Assembly (NCBI GenBank): GCA_017546175.1
Contig: JAFYXM010000007.1
Coordinates: 274,456 to 338,455 of the forward strand
DNA: 64,000 nt
Reading direction: 5' to 3'
Origin: Elusimicrobiaceae bacterium
GTDB taxonomy: Bacteria; Elusimicrobiota; Elusimicrobia; Elusimicrobiales; Elusimicrobiaceae
The position numbers were made by a program, and so were the translations under genes. The notes beneath the pieces are model-generated. The model was given only the letters and a program-made list of their open reading frames with translations, searched no databases and was not told the DNA's origin. Shown here one piece after another: positions 8,802-17,511 of this stretch; position 1 is the first letter of the stretch; every line of letters starts with the position of its first letter.

Positions 8802-10520
8802 TTATTTCTTAAGTTCTGCTACAAAAGGGTCCATGTCGGACAAGTTTTTGCGAACGGCCTCTTTGTCTGCGCGGTGTTTGTACTCAAACTGACCGTCTTT
8901 GACGGTGCGGCTGCTGATGACCACGCGGTGGGGAAGACCCATGAGGTCAGCATCTTTAAATTTCACGCCGGGGCGTTCGTCTCTGTCGTCCATTAACACG
9001 GTGAGTCCCGCATTTTCCAGCTTGGCGGTTAATTCGTCCGCGGCTTTTTTGACGTCGGGGTTGGAGTCATAATCAATGGCTACCAAAGAGACGTTAAACG
9101 GGGCAATCGGCTCGGGCCAAATAATGCCGTTATCGTCATGGCTTTGCTCAATGGCGGCTGCCACCACACGGCTGATACCAATGCCGTAGCAACCCATGAT
9201 AAACGGAGCGGAAGTTTGTTTTTCGGTCAAGAACTCCGCTTTCATGGCTTCAGAGTATTTGGTGCCCAATTTGAAGATGTGACCCACTTCAATACCGCGG
9301 GTAAAGTTGAACTTGGCACCACACTTGGCACAGCAGTCACCCTCGGAGGCGATTTTGAGATCGCAATAGGCATCCACTTCAATATCACGCGACGGATTAA
9401 CATTAATGACGTGTACGTCAAATTCATTGCCGCCGGCTACGCCGTTGACCACACCTTTGACGTAATTATCAGCATAAATTTTTACTTTCGGGTTGCGTTG
9501 TTTCAGCCCCTGCGGACCGGCAAACCCGACGGGAGAGCCCGTTACTTGGGTATATACTTCTTCGCTGGCTTTTTCAAGCTCGGTACATTTGAGCAGTGCG
9601 CGCAATTTAGGCTCATTGAGCTCATGGTCTCCGCGTACCAAAGCCACCACCGGCTCACCATCTGCGGTAAAGACCAACAGTTTGATTAATTTATCCGTGC
9701 CGACGTTTAAGAGTTTGGCCACGTCTTCTACGGTGTAAGCTTTGGGGGTGTCTTTCTTCTCTATTTCTTTAAAATCGGCTTCGTTGACGGTAAATTCAGG
9801 AGCTTTGATTTCCGCTTTTTCGGTATTGGCGGCATAGTCGCAGGACGGACAATCGGCAATGACGTCTTCGCCATTGTCGGCCAGTACCATGAATTCATGG
9901 GAGAAGTTTCCACCGATGGCACCTGTGTCTGCCTCTACGGCTTTGAACTTAAAACCGCAACGGGTGAAAATGCGCTGATAAGCATCATGCATTTTTTGGT
10001 ACCATTCATTGGCTTGTTCGTCTGTAGCGGCAAAAGAGTAGGCGTCTTTCATATAAAATTCGCGCGCACGCATTACGCCAAAGCGGGGGCGAATTTCATC
10101 GCGAAATTTAGTACCGAATTGGTACAAACAGACAGGAAGTTGCTTGTAAGAGGAAATATCTTTGCGGGCCAAGTCCGTAATGACTTCTTCAGCGGTGGGG
10201 GCCACGCAAAATTCGGCTTTTTTGCGGTCTTCAATTTTTAAAAGCTGATTGCCGAAGTGTTCCCAGCGGCCCGTTTCGGCCCACAATTCCTTGGGCTGCA
10301 CCACAGGCAGCCATACTTCGCACGCACCGGCGCGGTCCATTTCTTCGCGCACAATGTTTTCTACTTTTTTAAGCACTTTAAAACCAAGTGGCAACCATTC
10401 ATACAGTCCGCTGCCCATTTTGCGAATAAGCCCTGCGCGGATCATCAGCTTGGCAGAAAGGTTGTCTGCGTCTTTGGGGGCTTCTTTTAAAGTAGGTACA
10501 TAATAGTTAGAGAGTTTCAT
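8802..10520 (-). CDS. proS: Prolyl-tRNA synthetase (bacterial type)
   Basis: Class II aminoacyl-tRNA synthetase charging tRNA-Pro, 572 aa. Motif 2 region FRDEIRPRFGVMRAREFYMKDAYSF, an inserted YbaK-like editing domain (about residues 230-390, with LIKLLVFTADGEPVVALVRGDHELNEPKL), motif 3 GCYGIGISRVVAAAIEQ, and the C-terminal anticodon-binding domain. The insertion domain marks the bacterial rather than archaeal type. GAAGG ribosome site. Last gene of cdsA-dxr-rseP-ispG-proS, 12 bases after ispG, an order found in many bacteria. Confidence 0.97.
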   Translation of the reverse strand: MKLSNYYVPTLKEAPKDADNLSAKLMIRAGLIRKMGSGLYEWLPLGFKVLKKVENIVREEMDRAGACEVWLPVVQPKELWAETGRWEHFGNQLLKIEDRKKAEFCVAPTAEEVITDLARKDISSYKQLPVCLYQFGTKFRDEIRPRFGVMRAREFYMKDAYSFAATDEQANEWYQKMHDAYQRIFTRCGFKFKAVEADTGAIGGNFSHEFMVLADNGEDVIADCPSCDYAANTEKAEIKAPEFTVNEADFKEIEKKDTPKAYTVEDVAKLLNVGTDKLIKLLVFTADGEPVVALVRGDHELNEPKLRALLKCTELEKASEEVYTQVTGSPVGFAGPQGLKQRNPKVKIYADNYVKGVVNGVAGGNEFDVHVINVNPSRDIEVDAYCDLKIASEGDCCAKCGAKFNFTRGIEVGHIFKLGTKYSEAMKAEFLTEKQTSAPFIMGCYGIGISRVVAAAIEQSHDDNGIIWPEPIAPFNVSLVAIDYDSNPDVKKAADELTAKLENAGLTVLMDDRDERPGVKFKDADLMGLPHRVVISSRTVKDGQFEYKHRADKEAVRKNLSDMDPFVAELKK

Positions 10521-10532
10521 TTTCTTTTCCTT

Positions 10533-11615
10533 CTATTTTTTCCAAGTATTGATTTTATTGATTAAAAATTCTACCCAGCGGTCTTGCGGAAGCTTGAACA
10601 TGGTTTCGCCTTTTTCAAAATACAGGCCCTCGCCTTTACCGCCGGCAATGCCGAAGTCTGCATCGCGTGCTTCACCGGGGCCGTTGACGATACAACCCAT
10701 GACGGCTATTTTCAGGCCGGTGGCTTTTTCCAGTAAATCTTTGTTGGAGTAAATGCGCTTTTCCAGTTCGCGCACCGTACCGGCCACATCTACTTGCGTG
10801 CGGCCGCAGGTAGGGCAGGAAATCAGGTTCGGCCCGTATTTGCGCATACCTAAGGCTTTTAAAATTTCATAAGCGGTGCGCACCTGCAAGGCAGGGTCTT
10901 CGGTCAAAGAAACACGAATGGTGGCGCCGATGCCTTTTTGCAAAAGCGTACCCAAGGCAATAGAGCTTTTAACCGTGCCGCTTAAAAAGCTGCCGGCTTC
11001 GGTCAGCCCGATATGTAAGGGGATATCGCTCTGCGAGGCAAAAAGCTCATTGGCTTTTAAGGTGCGGGCAAAGTCGTCTGATTTTAAAGACACTACTACA
11101 TTTTTGAAATTTAATTGCTCTAAAATGTTGGCCTGTTCCAAAGCTTCATTGACCATGACTTCGGCCCATTTATCATCAGAAAGTTCCACTTGTCCCGAGA
11201 CACTTTTTAAGTATTTGACAGAGCCTGCATTGACTCCGATGCGAATGGCTACATTATGGTCGGCACAGGCTTTGACCACTTCTTTGGTGTTTTCAATCGC
11301 GCCGATATTGCCGGGGTTAATGCGCACTTTATCTACACCTTGTTTAATAGCTTCCAAGGCCAGTTTATAATCAAAGTGAATATCTGCCACCAAGGGGGTA
11401 TGAATGCGTTTTTTGATTTCGCCCAAGGTTTGCGCTGCTTGCATATCCGGCACGGCTACGCGGTTGATTTCGCAGCCGGCATTTTCCAAGGCATTGATTT
11501 GCGCGGAGGTGGCTTCGGCGTCGCGCGTGTCAGTGTTACACATGCTTTGCACACGCACAGGATTGCCCGTACCTAAGGTATAGGGACCTACTTGGACTTG
11601 TCTGGTTTTATACAT
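10533..11615 (-). CDS. ispG: 4-hydroxy-3-methylbut-2-enyl diphosphate synthase IspG
   Basis: Iron-sulfur enzyme of the MEP isoprenoid pathway that converts the cyclic diphosphate MEcPP to HMBPP; 360 aa, the short (direct) type without the central insertion. Cluster ligands are visible in LISCPTCGRTQVD and in MGCIVNGPGEARDADFG. The start overlaps the rseP stop as TAATG, with a strong AGGAGG site upstream. With dxr two genes upstream it shows the organism makes isoprenoids by the MEP route. Confidence 0.97.
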   Translation of the reverse strand: MYKTRQVQVGPYTLGTGNPVRVQSMCNTDTRDAEATSAQINALENAGCEINRVAVPDMQAAQTLGEIKKRIHTPLVADIHFDYKLALEAIKQGVDKVRINPGNIGAIENTKEVVKACADHNVAIRIGVNAGSVKYLKSVSGQVELSDDKWAEVMVNEALEQANILEQLNFKNVVVSLKSDDFARTLKANELFASQSDIPLHIGLTEAGSFLSGTVKSSIALGTLLQKGIGATIRVSLTEDPALQVRTAYEILKALGMRKYGPNLISCPTCGRTQVDVAGTVRELEKRIYSNKDLLEKATGLKIAVMGCIVNGPGEARDADFGIAGGKGEGLYFEKGETMFKLPQDRWVEFLINKINTWKK

Positions 11616-12748
11616 TATTTTTCCTCCTGTGCAGCGGCCGACTGATCTTGAGCAGGCGTTTGCGCTTCTTGGGTTTGCTCTATGGCTGCTTTGGGCTTAA
11701 AGAAAATGCGTTTAATGTCTGAATAAGACGCATACACCACTAAAATCATTAAAATGTAAAAGCCTACATTGGCTGCACGCATAATCATCTTGGTAGAGGG
11801 GAGCTTGCCCGTCAGTCCTTCCCACAAAAATACCAAGGCATAGCCGCCGTCTAGTATAGGAATGGGGAACAGGTTAAACATACCCACGGCTAAAGAAAGC
11901 ATGCCGATTAAGAAAATAAAATCTAACAGCCCTGTATGCACCGATTTATGAATGATGTTGACAATGCCGATAGGCCCAGCCAAATCCGGTGCTTTTTTGT
12001 GCGTGATGCTCTGCCACAGAGACATCAGGGAGAACTTGGTCCAATACCAACATTGATACAAGCCAAGTCCTACCGCAGAAAATATACCCACCGGTTTAAG
12101 CTCATTATATACGCCAATGCCGATAAGGGTGGGTTTTTCGGGCAGGAAGTCACTGTCTTTAATGGAAAATTGCAAAGTGTCTTCACCGCGTTTGACAGTG
12201 AGAGCCAAATCTCCTTGGCGAGCTTGAATAGCTTGGGTCAGCTCTTGCCAGTTTTGAATGTCTTTTCCGTTAATAACGGTAATCAAATCCATTTTTTGCA
12301 GACCTGCTTTTTCGGCCGGATATTCAGCCACCACTTCCCCAATGACGGGGGCCAGTTTGGTAGGGTCATTTTCCGGCATGCCGCGCAAAAAAATAAGCAA
12401 GGAAAAAATAAAGGCCGCCAGTACATAGTTAAAGAAAGCCCCGTTGACCACCATAAAAAACTTGGCATACCATTTTTTGGCACCGAACTCATTGGCTTTA
12501 GGTTTTTCGGTAGCACCTTCTTCAGGGAACATTTGTCCTTCCGGCTCTACAAAGCCGCCAAAGGGAATGGCGCGAATTTGAAAATCAGTCCCTTTGGAAG
12601 ATTTTTTATGCCACAAAATTTTGCCAAAACCAAAAGAGAACTCTTTTACCCCGATACCGGTCAAACGGCATGCGATAAAATGCCCAAACTCATGAATAAT
12701 GACAATCGGACTAAGCACTATAATAACGGCTAATGCAGAAAGCAACAT
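11615..12748 (-). CDS. rseP: Site-2 protease RseP (M50)
   Basis: Intramembrane zinc metalloprotease of 377 aa. HEFGH catalytic motif lies in the first membrane helix; a PDZ domain follows (VGEVVAEYPAEKAGLQKMDLI); the third conserved motif LFPIPILDGG is near residue 295; at least four membrane segments. RseP homologues cleave anti-sigma factors and remnant signal peptides. Nine bases separate it from dxr, and its stop overlaps ispG. The C-terminus carries an Ala/Gln-rich tail (AQTPAQDQSAAAQ) that is probably cytoplasmic and poorly conserved. Its sigma/anti-sigma partner is not in the window. Confidence 0.95.
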   Translation of the reverse strand: MLLSALAVIIVLSPIVIIHEFGHFIACRLTGIGVKEFSFGFGKILWHKKSSKGTDFQIRAIPFGGFVEPEGQMFPEEGATEKPKANEFGAKKWYAKFFMVVNGAFFNYVLAAFIFSLLIFLRGMPENDPTKLAPVIGEVVAEYPAEKAGLQKMDLITVINGKDIQNWQELTQAIQARQGDLALTVKRGEDTLQFSIKDSDFLPEKPTLIGIGVYNELKPVGIFSAVGLGLYQCWYWTKFSLMSLWQSITHKKAPDLAGPIGIVNIIHKSVHTGLLDFIFLIGMLSLAVGMFNLFPIPILDGGYALVFLWEGLTGKLPSTKMIMRAANVGFYILMILVVYASYSDIKRIFFKPKAAIEQTQEAQTPAQDQSAAAQEEK

Positions 12749-12757
12749 AAAAACTCC

Positions 12758-13957
12758 TTATAAAATGGCTTTGGTGTATTTTTTTTCGGCTAAATTAGCC
12801 AAAGCCTTTTCCCGTCCCCAAGCATCAGCCTCGGCCGCTTGGTTTAAGGTAATATGTTCGGTAGAGGTACCATAGGTATCTTTCAAAACGCTGTAAATCA
12901 GCTTAGGAATATCGGTAAAGCGGATTTGTTCTTTTAAGAAAGCATCTACCGCCACTTCATCTGCTGCGCTGAGTACCGCCGGAAAAATACTTCCCTTGGC
13001 TTGTGCCGCAAGGGCCAACTCCAAACAAGGGAAACGCTCAAAATCCGGCTCAAAAAATTCTAATTTTTGTGCTTGGAATAAATTAAGCGGTTTGACGGGG
13101 CTGGGCATACGTTTTGGATAAGTAATAGCATACTGAATGGGGATACGCATATCCGGTTCGCTCATTTCTGCCAAAATGGCACCGTCCACATATTCTACGG
13201 CGGAATGAATCAAAGATTGAGGATGAATGACGATTTGCACTTTTTCTTCCGGCAGGGAGAAAAGGTTCATAATCTCAATGGCTTCAAAGCCTTTGTTCAT
13301 CAAAGTAGCAGAATCAATGGTAATCTTTTTACCCATTTTCCAACGCGGGTGATTTAAGGCCTCTGCCGGAGTCACGGTGTCTAAAGAGTCCGTTCTTTTG
13401 GCAAACGGACCGCCGGACGCGGTCAGGAACACGCGGGAAATAGATTTGTTGACTTGGTCATAACTGTTGGCATCTGTGCCTTCCATGCATTGAAACATGG
13501 CAGAGGGCTCACTGTCCACCGGAATAATGGTGGCGTTCCAACGGCGGCACTCCTGCATAACGGTTTTGCCCGCCATGACCATAGGCTCTTTGTTAGCCAG
13601 CGCAATCGTTTTGCCTGCTTTAATAGCGGCTACCAAAGGCTTAAAACCTACCGCTCCGACAAGGCCGTTAATAATCAAATCAGCCGACGGCAAGGACGCC
13701 AAAAAGGTCAAGCTTTCCATTTCGGGCGGCAAGAGCTGTGTGCCTTGCGGCATTTGATTTTTTAAGGTTTCATAAGCGGCATTGTCTAGTACTGCGGCAA
13801 AGCGCGGCTTAAAGGTGTTGATTTGTTTTAAGAAAAGGTCCGCATTTCTATTGGCAGTCAAGGCCAGTACGCGGTAATCTGGCCCCAGCCCTTCCATAAC
13901 GCTTAAAGAGGATGTGCCGATAGATCCGGTGGAGCCTAAAATGACAATGTTTTTCAT
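12758..13957 (-). CDS. dxr: 1-deoxy-D-xylulose 5-phosphate reductoisomerase
   Basis: Second enzyme of the MEP pathway, NADPH-dependent conversion of DXP to MEP; 399 aa. NADPH-binding ILGSTGSIGTSSL at the start, substrate/metal motif PVDSEPSAMFQC, ALANKEPMVMAG and the flexible-loop region around TASGGPFAKRT and NHPRWKMGKKITIDSATLMNK. ATG overlaps the cdsA TGA (ATGA), so translation is coupled. Together with ispG it confirms the MEP route. Confidence 0.97.
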   Translation of the reverse strand: MKNIVILGSTGSIGTSSLSVMEGLGPDYRVLALTANRNADLFLKQINTFKPRFAAVLDNAAYETLKNQMPQGTQLLPPEMESLTFLASLPSADLIINGLVGAVGFKPLVAAIKAGKTIALANKEPMVMAGKTVMQECRRWNATIIPVDSEPSAMFQCMEGTDANSYDQVNKSISRVFLTASGGPFAKRTDSLDTVTPAEALNHPRWKMGKKITIDSATLMNKGFEAIEIMNLFSLPEEKVQIVIHPQSLIHSAVEYVDGAILAEMSEPDMRIPIQYAITYPKRMPSPVKPLNLFQAQKLEFFEPDFERFPCLELALAAQAKGSIFPAVLSAADEVAVDAFLKEQIRFTDIPKLIYSVLKDTYGTSTEHITLNQAAEADAWGREKALANLAEKKYTKAIL

Positions 13958-14769
13958 AATACGTACAAGGCCACGTAATAAAATACGGGAGCTAACAATA
14001 AGTAAGAATCAAAACGATCCAAAAATCCGCCGTGCCCGGGGAGCAAATTGGAAGAATCTTTGACGCCGGTGCTTCTTTTGAGCACAGATTCAGCCAGGTC
14101 AGACACTTGCCCCACCACAGCTACCAAAAGGCCCAACCAAATGGCTGCTTGCAAGGTTAAAGAAGGTAAAAATAAATGGCGCATCAAGAGCGCACCGCCT
14201 ACGGCTAACAACGTGCCTCCTACGGAGCCTTCCCACGTTTTTTTCGGGCTGACTTCTTTATTAAGTTTATGTCTGCCCAAGAAACGGCCCGTAAAATAGG
14301 CACCCGTGTCACAGATCCACACGGTAACAATCATAAATAAGGTAAGATATTCACCATTGGGTTGCAAATCACGTATATTAATAAGGTGGGCTAAAGACCA
14401 AGGAATCAAAAACACACCCGTTAGCGTGTTGGTGACGCGGTCCCAGCTGCGGCGCGGAGTAATGACTTCTACAAATAACACGCCAAACAACACAACGCTG
14501 ATGGCAAAAGGATATAAATTGTCCGGCAGTTCTAAAGAGGGAATTTCCGCCCGTCCGGCAATGGCTACCACTCCCATTAATAAACCGAAGAAAACCAGAG
14601 AGAACATATGCACCGGTTTTTTGCCGGAGCGAAGCACCAACCCGTACTCATACAAGCACAAGGCGATGACACAGGCCACAAAAGCCATATACACCAGACC
14701 GCCAAAATGAATGGCAGCCAAAATCACAGGGACGCCGATAACGGCAGTTAAGATACGCGGTAATAACAT
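13954..14769 (-). CDS. cdsA: Phosphatidate cytidylyltransferase CdsA
   Basis: Makes CDP-diacylglycerol from phosphatidic acid and CTP; 271 aa integral membrane protein with about seven or eight hydrophobic helices. The C-terminal signature S-x6-...LLPGHGGFLDRFDS is intact and SPKKTWEGSVGG is the conserved cytoplasmic loop. First gene of cdsA-dxr-rseP-ispG-proS. The usual upstream partners (frr, uppS) are absent. There is no ribosome site: an extended -10 (TGCTAAAAT) ends exactly six bases before the ATG, so the mRNA probably begins at the start codon. Confidence 0.95.
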   Translation of the reverse strand: MLLPRILTAVIGVPVILAAIHFGGLVYMAFVACVIALCLYEYGLVLRSGKKPVHMFSLVFFGLLMGVVAIAGRAEIPSLELPDNLYPFAISVVLFGVLFVEVITPRRSWDRVTNTLTGVFLIPWSLAHLINIRDLQPNGEYLTLFMIVTVWICDTGAYFTGRFLGRHKLNKEVSPKKTWEGSVGGTLLAVGGALLMRHLFLPSLTLQAAIWLGLLVAVVGQVSDLAESVLKRSTGVKDSSNLLPGHGGFLDRFDSYLLLAPVFYYVALYVL

Positions 14770-14775
14770 ATAGGT

Positions 14776-14784
14776 ATTTTAGCA
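14776..14784 (-). promoter_or_regulatory. Extended -10 of leaderless cdsA mRNA
   Basis: TGC followed by TAAAAT on the minus strand; six bases (ACCTAT) separate the box from the ATG, placing the expected +1 on the A of ATG. Confidence 0.6.
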
Positions 14785-14970
14785 TATTTACGGCTTTTTC
14801 ATTTGCGGGGCTGGGTTTGGGCAAACTATTTTCCATATTTAGTTTATTTTGCGTTGCCTTACCGCTCGCCGTACCTGGCAGTACTTGCCTTGGTAACTAG
14901 CATATCCCATAAATCACAAATCTGAAAAATCATGCGGTGAACATAGGGTTTTCATTTGTTGCGAACGGCT

Positions 14971-15000
14971 TAAAAAAACCGCCTGTAAAAACAGGCGGTT
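14971..15000 (-). terminator. Terminator of the minus-strand pilin gene
   Basis: Ten-base stem AACCGCCTGT/ACAGGCGGTT with a four-base loop and a seven-T tail on the minus strand, just after the pilin stop. Confidence 0.85.
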
Positions 15001-15008
15001 AAGATAAG

Positions 15009-15515
15009 TTAACAATTTTCACAAGCAAAAAAGCCATTGCCTTGCTTTTCTAGCATTTTGCATATTTTTTCACCGATGGGAGAATTCTCTGGATAATAGT
15101 CGCATTCGTCTCCATGCCAACCGGTAGAATCACGGATCCAAGTGATTGTGTAGGCTCCGTTTAATTGGTGTACTACCATCATACAACTGGAAGACAGAGC
15201 ATTAGCATAGTAACTAAAATATTTACTTTTACACGCGTCGTCGCTTGAAGAACAATCCATATTTATATCAACGGATAGTTGTGCATTGGCATTTTTCCCC
15301 AAAAAAACAATCCCATCTGATGAAGATTCTCCGTTTTCTAAAAACCATATATCTATGGCTTTTTGCAAGGTGCCGACCGTTTGTTGTACTTTTGCAAAGC
15401 GGGCTTTTTCTACCGCAAAAGTATATTGCGGTAAGGCTACGGCAGATAAAATGCCGATAATTAAAACGACAACCAATAGTTCTATGAGGGTGAATGCTTT
15501 TTTGTTGTTTTTCAT
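15009..15515 (-). CDS. Type IV pilin/pseudopilin-like protein (long structured leader)
   Basis: 168 aa from ATG at 15513-15515, chosen because of the AAGGAG site just upstream and because MKNNKKA-FTLIELLVVVLIIGILSAVALP begins there; a longer frame upstream would be leader RNA. Here the residue before Phe is Ala instead of Gly, still acceptable for some prepilin peptidases but worth noting. Mature domain has seven or more Cys and ends EKICKMLEKQGNGFFACENC, sharing the KICKxLE motif with the pilins at 3908 and 20037. The C-terminal half is A+T-rich. Unlike those two it lacks the T-tract promoter and has a leader of about 240 bases. Confidence 0.88.
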   Translation of the reverse strand: MKNNKKAFTLIELLVVVLIIGILSAVALPQYTFAVEKARFAKVQQTVGTLQKAIDIWFLENGESSSDGIVFLGKNANAQLSVDINMDCSSSDDACKSKYFSYYANALSSSCMMVVHQLNGAYTITWIRDSTGWHGDECDYYPENSPIGEKICKMLEKQGNGFFACENC

Positions 15516-15763
15516 AGAGGCTCCTTTTCTGTTATAAAACCCAACAAAAACGGCTGCTTCTTGCCTGAGAGTATGCTCACCTTCAACCAAGAACAGCCGT
15601 AGTTTATCGTTAAAACGATAAACATTTGGCATAAAACAAACGGGTAATTAGTCCGTTTGTCCTATACCTAAACGACTGTTTTCGGAGAGCATACTCTTGC
15701 CTGACGGCAAAGGTCCGTTTCCAAAACGATTCCAAAAACAGAATAAATTGTAACTACATTTTT
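15516..15763 (-). ncRNA. Structured 5' leader upstream of the minus-strand pilin
   Basis: About 240 bases with no gene. Minus-strand structures in order: a CGGA/TCCG-closed three-way junction containing TTGCC-GTCA-GGCAA and GAG-TATG-CTC hairpins (about 15684-15720); an 8-bp ACAAACGG/CCGTTTGT hairpin; a 9-bp TTTATCGTT/AACGATAAA hairpin (about 15602-15621); then the attenuator. CAGGCAAGA and the sequence GAGTATGCTC (or its complement) each occur twice. The string GAAGGTGAGCATACTCTCAGG near the end loosely recalls part of a glycine riboswitch but the GGAGAG half is missing, so I do not assign it. Could be a riboswitch, a protein-binding leader or a decayed repeat. Confidence 0.45.
15550..15600 (-). 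terminator. Terminator-like attenuator hairpin in the pilin leader
   Basis: On the minus strand ACGGCTGTTCTTG pairs with CAAGAAGCAGCCGT (13 pairs, one bulged G) and is followed directly by TTTTTGTT, 35 bases before the pilin ATG. A factor-independent terminator located between promoter and gene implies conditional read-through. Confidence 0.6.
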
Positions 15764-15772
15764 AGTATAACA
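15764..15772 (-). promoter_or_regulatory. Extended -10 for the minus-strand pilin leader
   Basis: TGT followed by TATACT on the minus strand, placing transcription start near 15757. No clear -35. Confidence 0.5.
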
Positions 15773-15861
15773 AATTTTGATTTTCTGATTTTCTTTTTTG
15801 CTCCTATCCCCATAAAATTGCTATCATTATATATACCTTATTGTAATGGAGATTATACCCC

Positions 15862-17502
15862 ATGGCAAAAAATGACTTGATTACACGGAACCTGATGTTG
15901 GACAGTTTAAAGCAGTACGCCAAAAACAGGATTTCCCACGAGTTTCTCCGCGAATATGACGCGAAGAATGAAATTCCCTTACAGATTTTAAAAGAGATGT
16001 ACGACCATGATGTCTTGGGCGTGCATCTTTTGCTTATTCCGGAAGAGTATGGCGGCTTAGGTGGCCAAACCACCGAAATTTACCGCGTGTGCGAACAGCT
16101 CGCGCGCATTGATTTGGGTATCGCTACGGGTGTGTTTGCCACGTTCTTGGGCAGTGACCCGATTAACGTAGGCGGTACGCCGCAGCAAAAAGCCAAATGG
16201 TTCCAAAAAATTGCGCACGAAAATAAATTGGTTGCTTACGGTGCTACGGAAGCTGATGCCGGATCTGACTTGGTATCTTTGCGCACCCGTGCTGAGCGTG
16301 TGGAAAAAGACGGTAAAATCGTCGGTTACAAAATTACCGGCAGCAAAATGTGGATTTCCAACGGCGGTGTGGCCGATATCTATACGGTGCTTGCTTTGGC
16401 CCCCGGCGGTCCGAGCTGGTTTATCGTAGAAAAGGGCACCCCCGGCTTTACCCAAGACGCGCACGAAGACAAACACGGTATCCGTTTGTCCAATACGGCA
16501 GGTTTAGCCTTTGACGAAGTCTATGTGCCGGCTGAAAATTTGATTGGTTTAGAAGAAGGAAAAGGCTTCTTGCAGGCTCAAGCGGTGTTTGGTTATACCC
16601 GTTTGATGGTAGCCGCGTTTGGTTTGGGTGGCGGTGAAGAAGCTGTGGAAACCGCTTTGATGTATGCCCAACAGCGCATTCAAGCCGGCGGTCCGCTTTC
16701 TGAAAAACAGGGCTTTATGTTAAAGCTCATCACTCCGCATTATGTGCGCTTTGAAGCCGCGCGTGCTTATATTGATTGGACGGCCAAACAATTGGAAGTC
16801 AACAATCACGGCTTAGCTACTGAAGGGGCTATTGCTAAACTGTATGCCACCGAATCGGGCAATAAAGCGGCCGAAGATGCCATTCAAGCCATGGGTGGTT
16901 TCGGCTATACCAAAGAATTTGCCGTAGAAAAAATCAAACGCGACGTAAAGATTACCTGTATTTATGAAGGTACCAGCGAAGTGTTGGAAATGACCATCTT
17001 CCGCGGACGCTGGCAGGAACATCTTAAAAGCCGCGGTCAGTACTATATTAAACAAGCCGAAGAATTTGAAGCTTTGCACGCTCAACACCCTGATGTGGGG
17101 GCTGACAGTGTAGCTTTGGGCTTTAGAGCGTTGGCCCGCGTGCTGGAAGATTGCCGCTTGCAAAAATTAACCCGTCACCAATATATTACCTTTATGTTGG
17201 GCGACCTCATCAGCGAAGCCGAAGTAGCCGCCGTATTTGCCCGCCAATGTGCTGAAGGCAAAGTAACCGAAGGAAGCCGCTTTGACTTAAACACCTTAAA
17301 AATCATGTCTCGCGTTAATGCCCGCTTGAGCGCATTTAAAGTAGCCACCGAAGGCATGAAGCTGATTTTGGGTGTAGGTGCCGCCGCGGCTCAAGAGCTT
17401 TCCCAAGCGGTCAACTTGGTTGGCATTGAAGAAAAGATGACCGGCATCATTGAAGATGAAGATTTGGTGTCTGCCAAACTCAGAGAAACTTTTAAAGCAT
17501 AA
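15862..17502 (+). CDS. Acyl-CoA dehydrogenase with C-terminal extension
   Basis: FAD enzyme oxidising acyl-CoA or, with Etf, reducing enoyl-CoA. 546 aa against about 380 for short-chain enzymes: residues 1-390 are the classic fold and about 155 extra residues follow. Visible: FAD/substrate motif YGATEADAGSDLVSL (126-140), KMWISNGGVADIY (162-174), GGFGYTKEF near 345-353 and the catalytic Glu (E369) in CIYEGTSEVLEM. It is nine bases upstream of etfB-etfA, so it is the dehydrogenase partner of that Etf. The downstream Fe-S-fused EtfA suggests a complex like butyryl-CoA dehydrogenase or caffeyl-CoA reductase (CarCDE). Substrate is unknown. Confidence 0.9.
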   Translation: MAKNDLITRNLMLDSLKQYAKNRISHEFLREYDAKNEIPLQILKEMYDHDVLGVHLLLIPEEYGGLGGQTTEIYRVCEQLARIDLGIATGVFATFLGSDPINVGGTPQQKAKWFQKIAHENKLVAYGATEADAGSDLVSLRTRAERVEKDGKIVGYKITGSKMWISNGGVADIYTVLALAPGGPSWFIVEKGTPGFTQDAHEDKHGIRLSNTAGLAFDEVYVPAENLIGLEEGKGFLQAQAVFGYTRLMVAAFGLGGGEEAVETALMYAQQRIQAGGPLSEKQGFMLKLITPHYVRFEAARAYIDWTAKQLEVNNHGLATEGAIAKLYATESGNKAAEDAIQAMGGFGYTKEFAVEKIKRDVKITCIYEGTSEVLEMTIFRGRWQEHLKSRGQYYIKQAEEFEALHAQHPDVGADSVALGFRALARVLEDCRLQKLTRHQYITFMLGDLISEAEVAAVFARQCAEGKVTEGSRFDLNTLKIMSRVNARLSAFKVATEGMKLILGVGAAAAQELSQAVNLVGIEEKMTGIIEDEDLVSAKLRETFKA

Positions 17503-17511
17503 GGAAACACC

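Noticed and set aside
14836..14970. Possible small gene or RNA downstream of the cdsA promoter
   Set aside because: Contains partial repeats (TTGCCTT, GTACC) but no consistent fold or ORF; I see nothing supportable.
15516..15632. Longer N-terminus for the minus-strand pilin starting at 15632
   Set aside because: Would translate the attenuator hairpin; prepilin leader and AAGGAG site fix the start at 15515.
15541..15720. Glycine or TPP riboswitch in the leader near 15.6 kb
   Set aside because: Only fragments (GAAGG, CTCTCAGGCAA on minus; CTGAGA on plus) match; essential partner elements are missing, so I left the leader unclassified.
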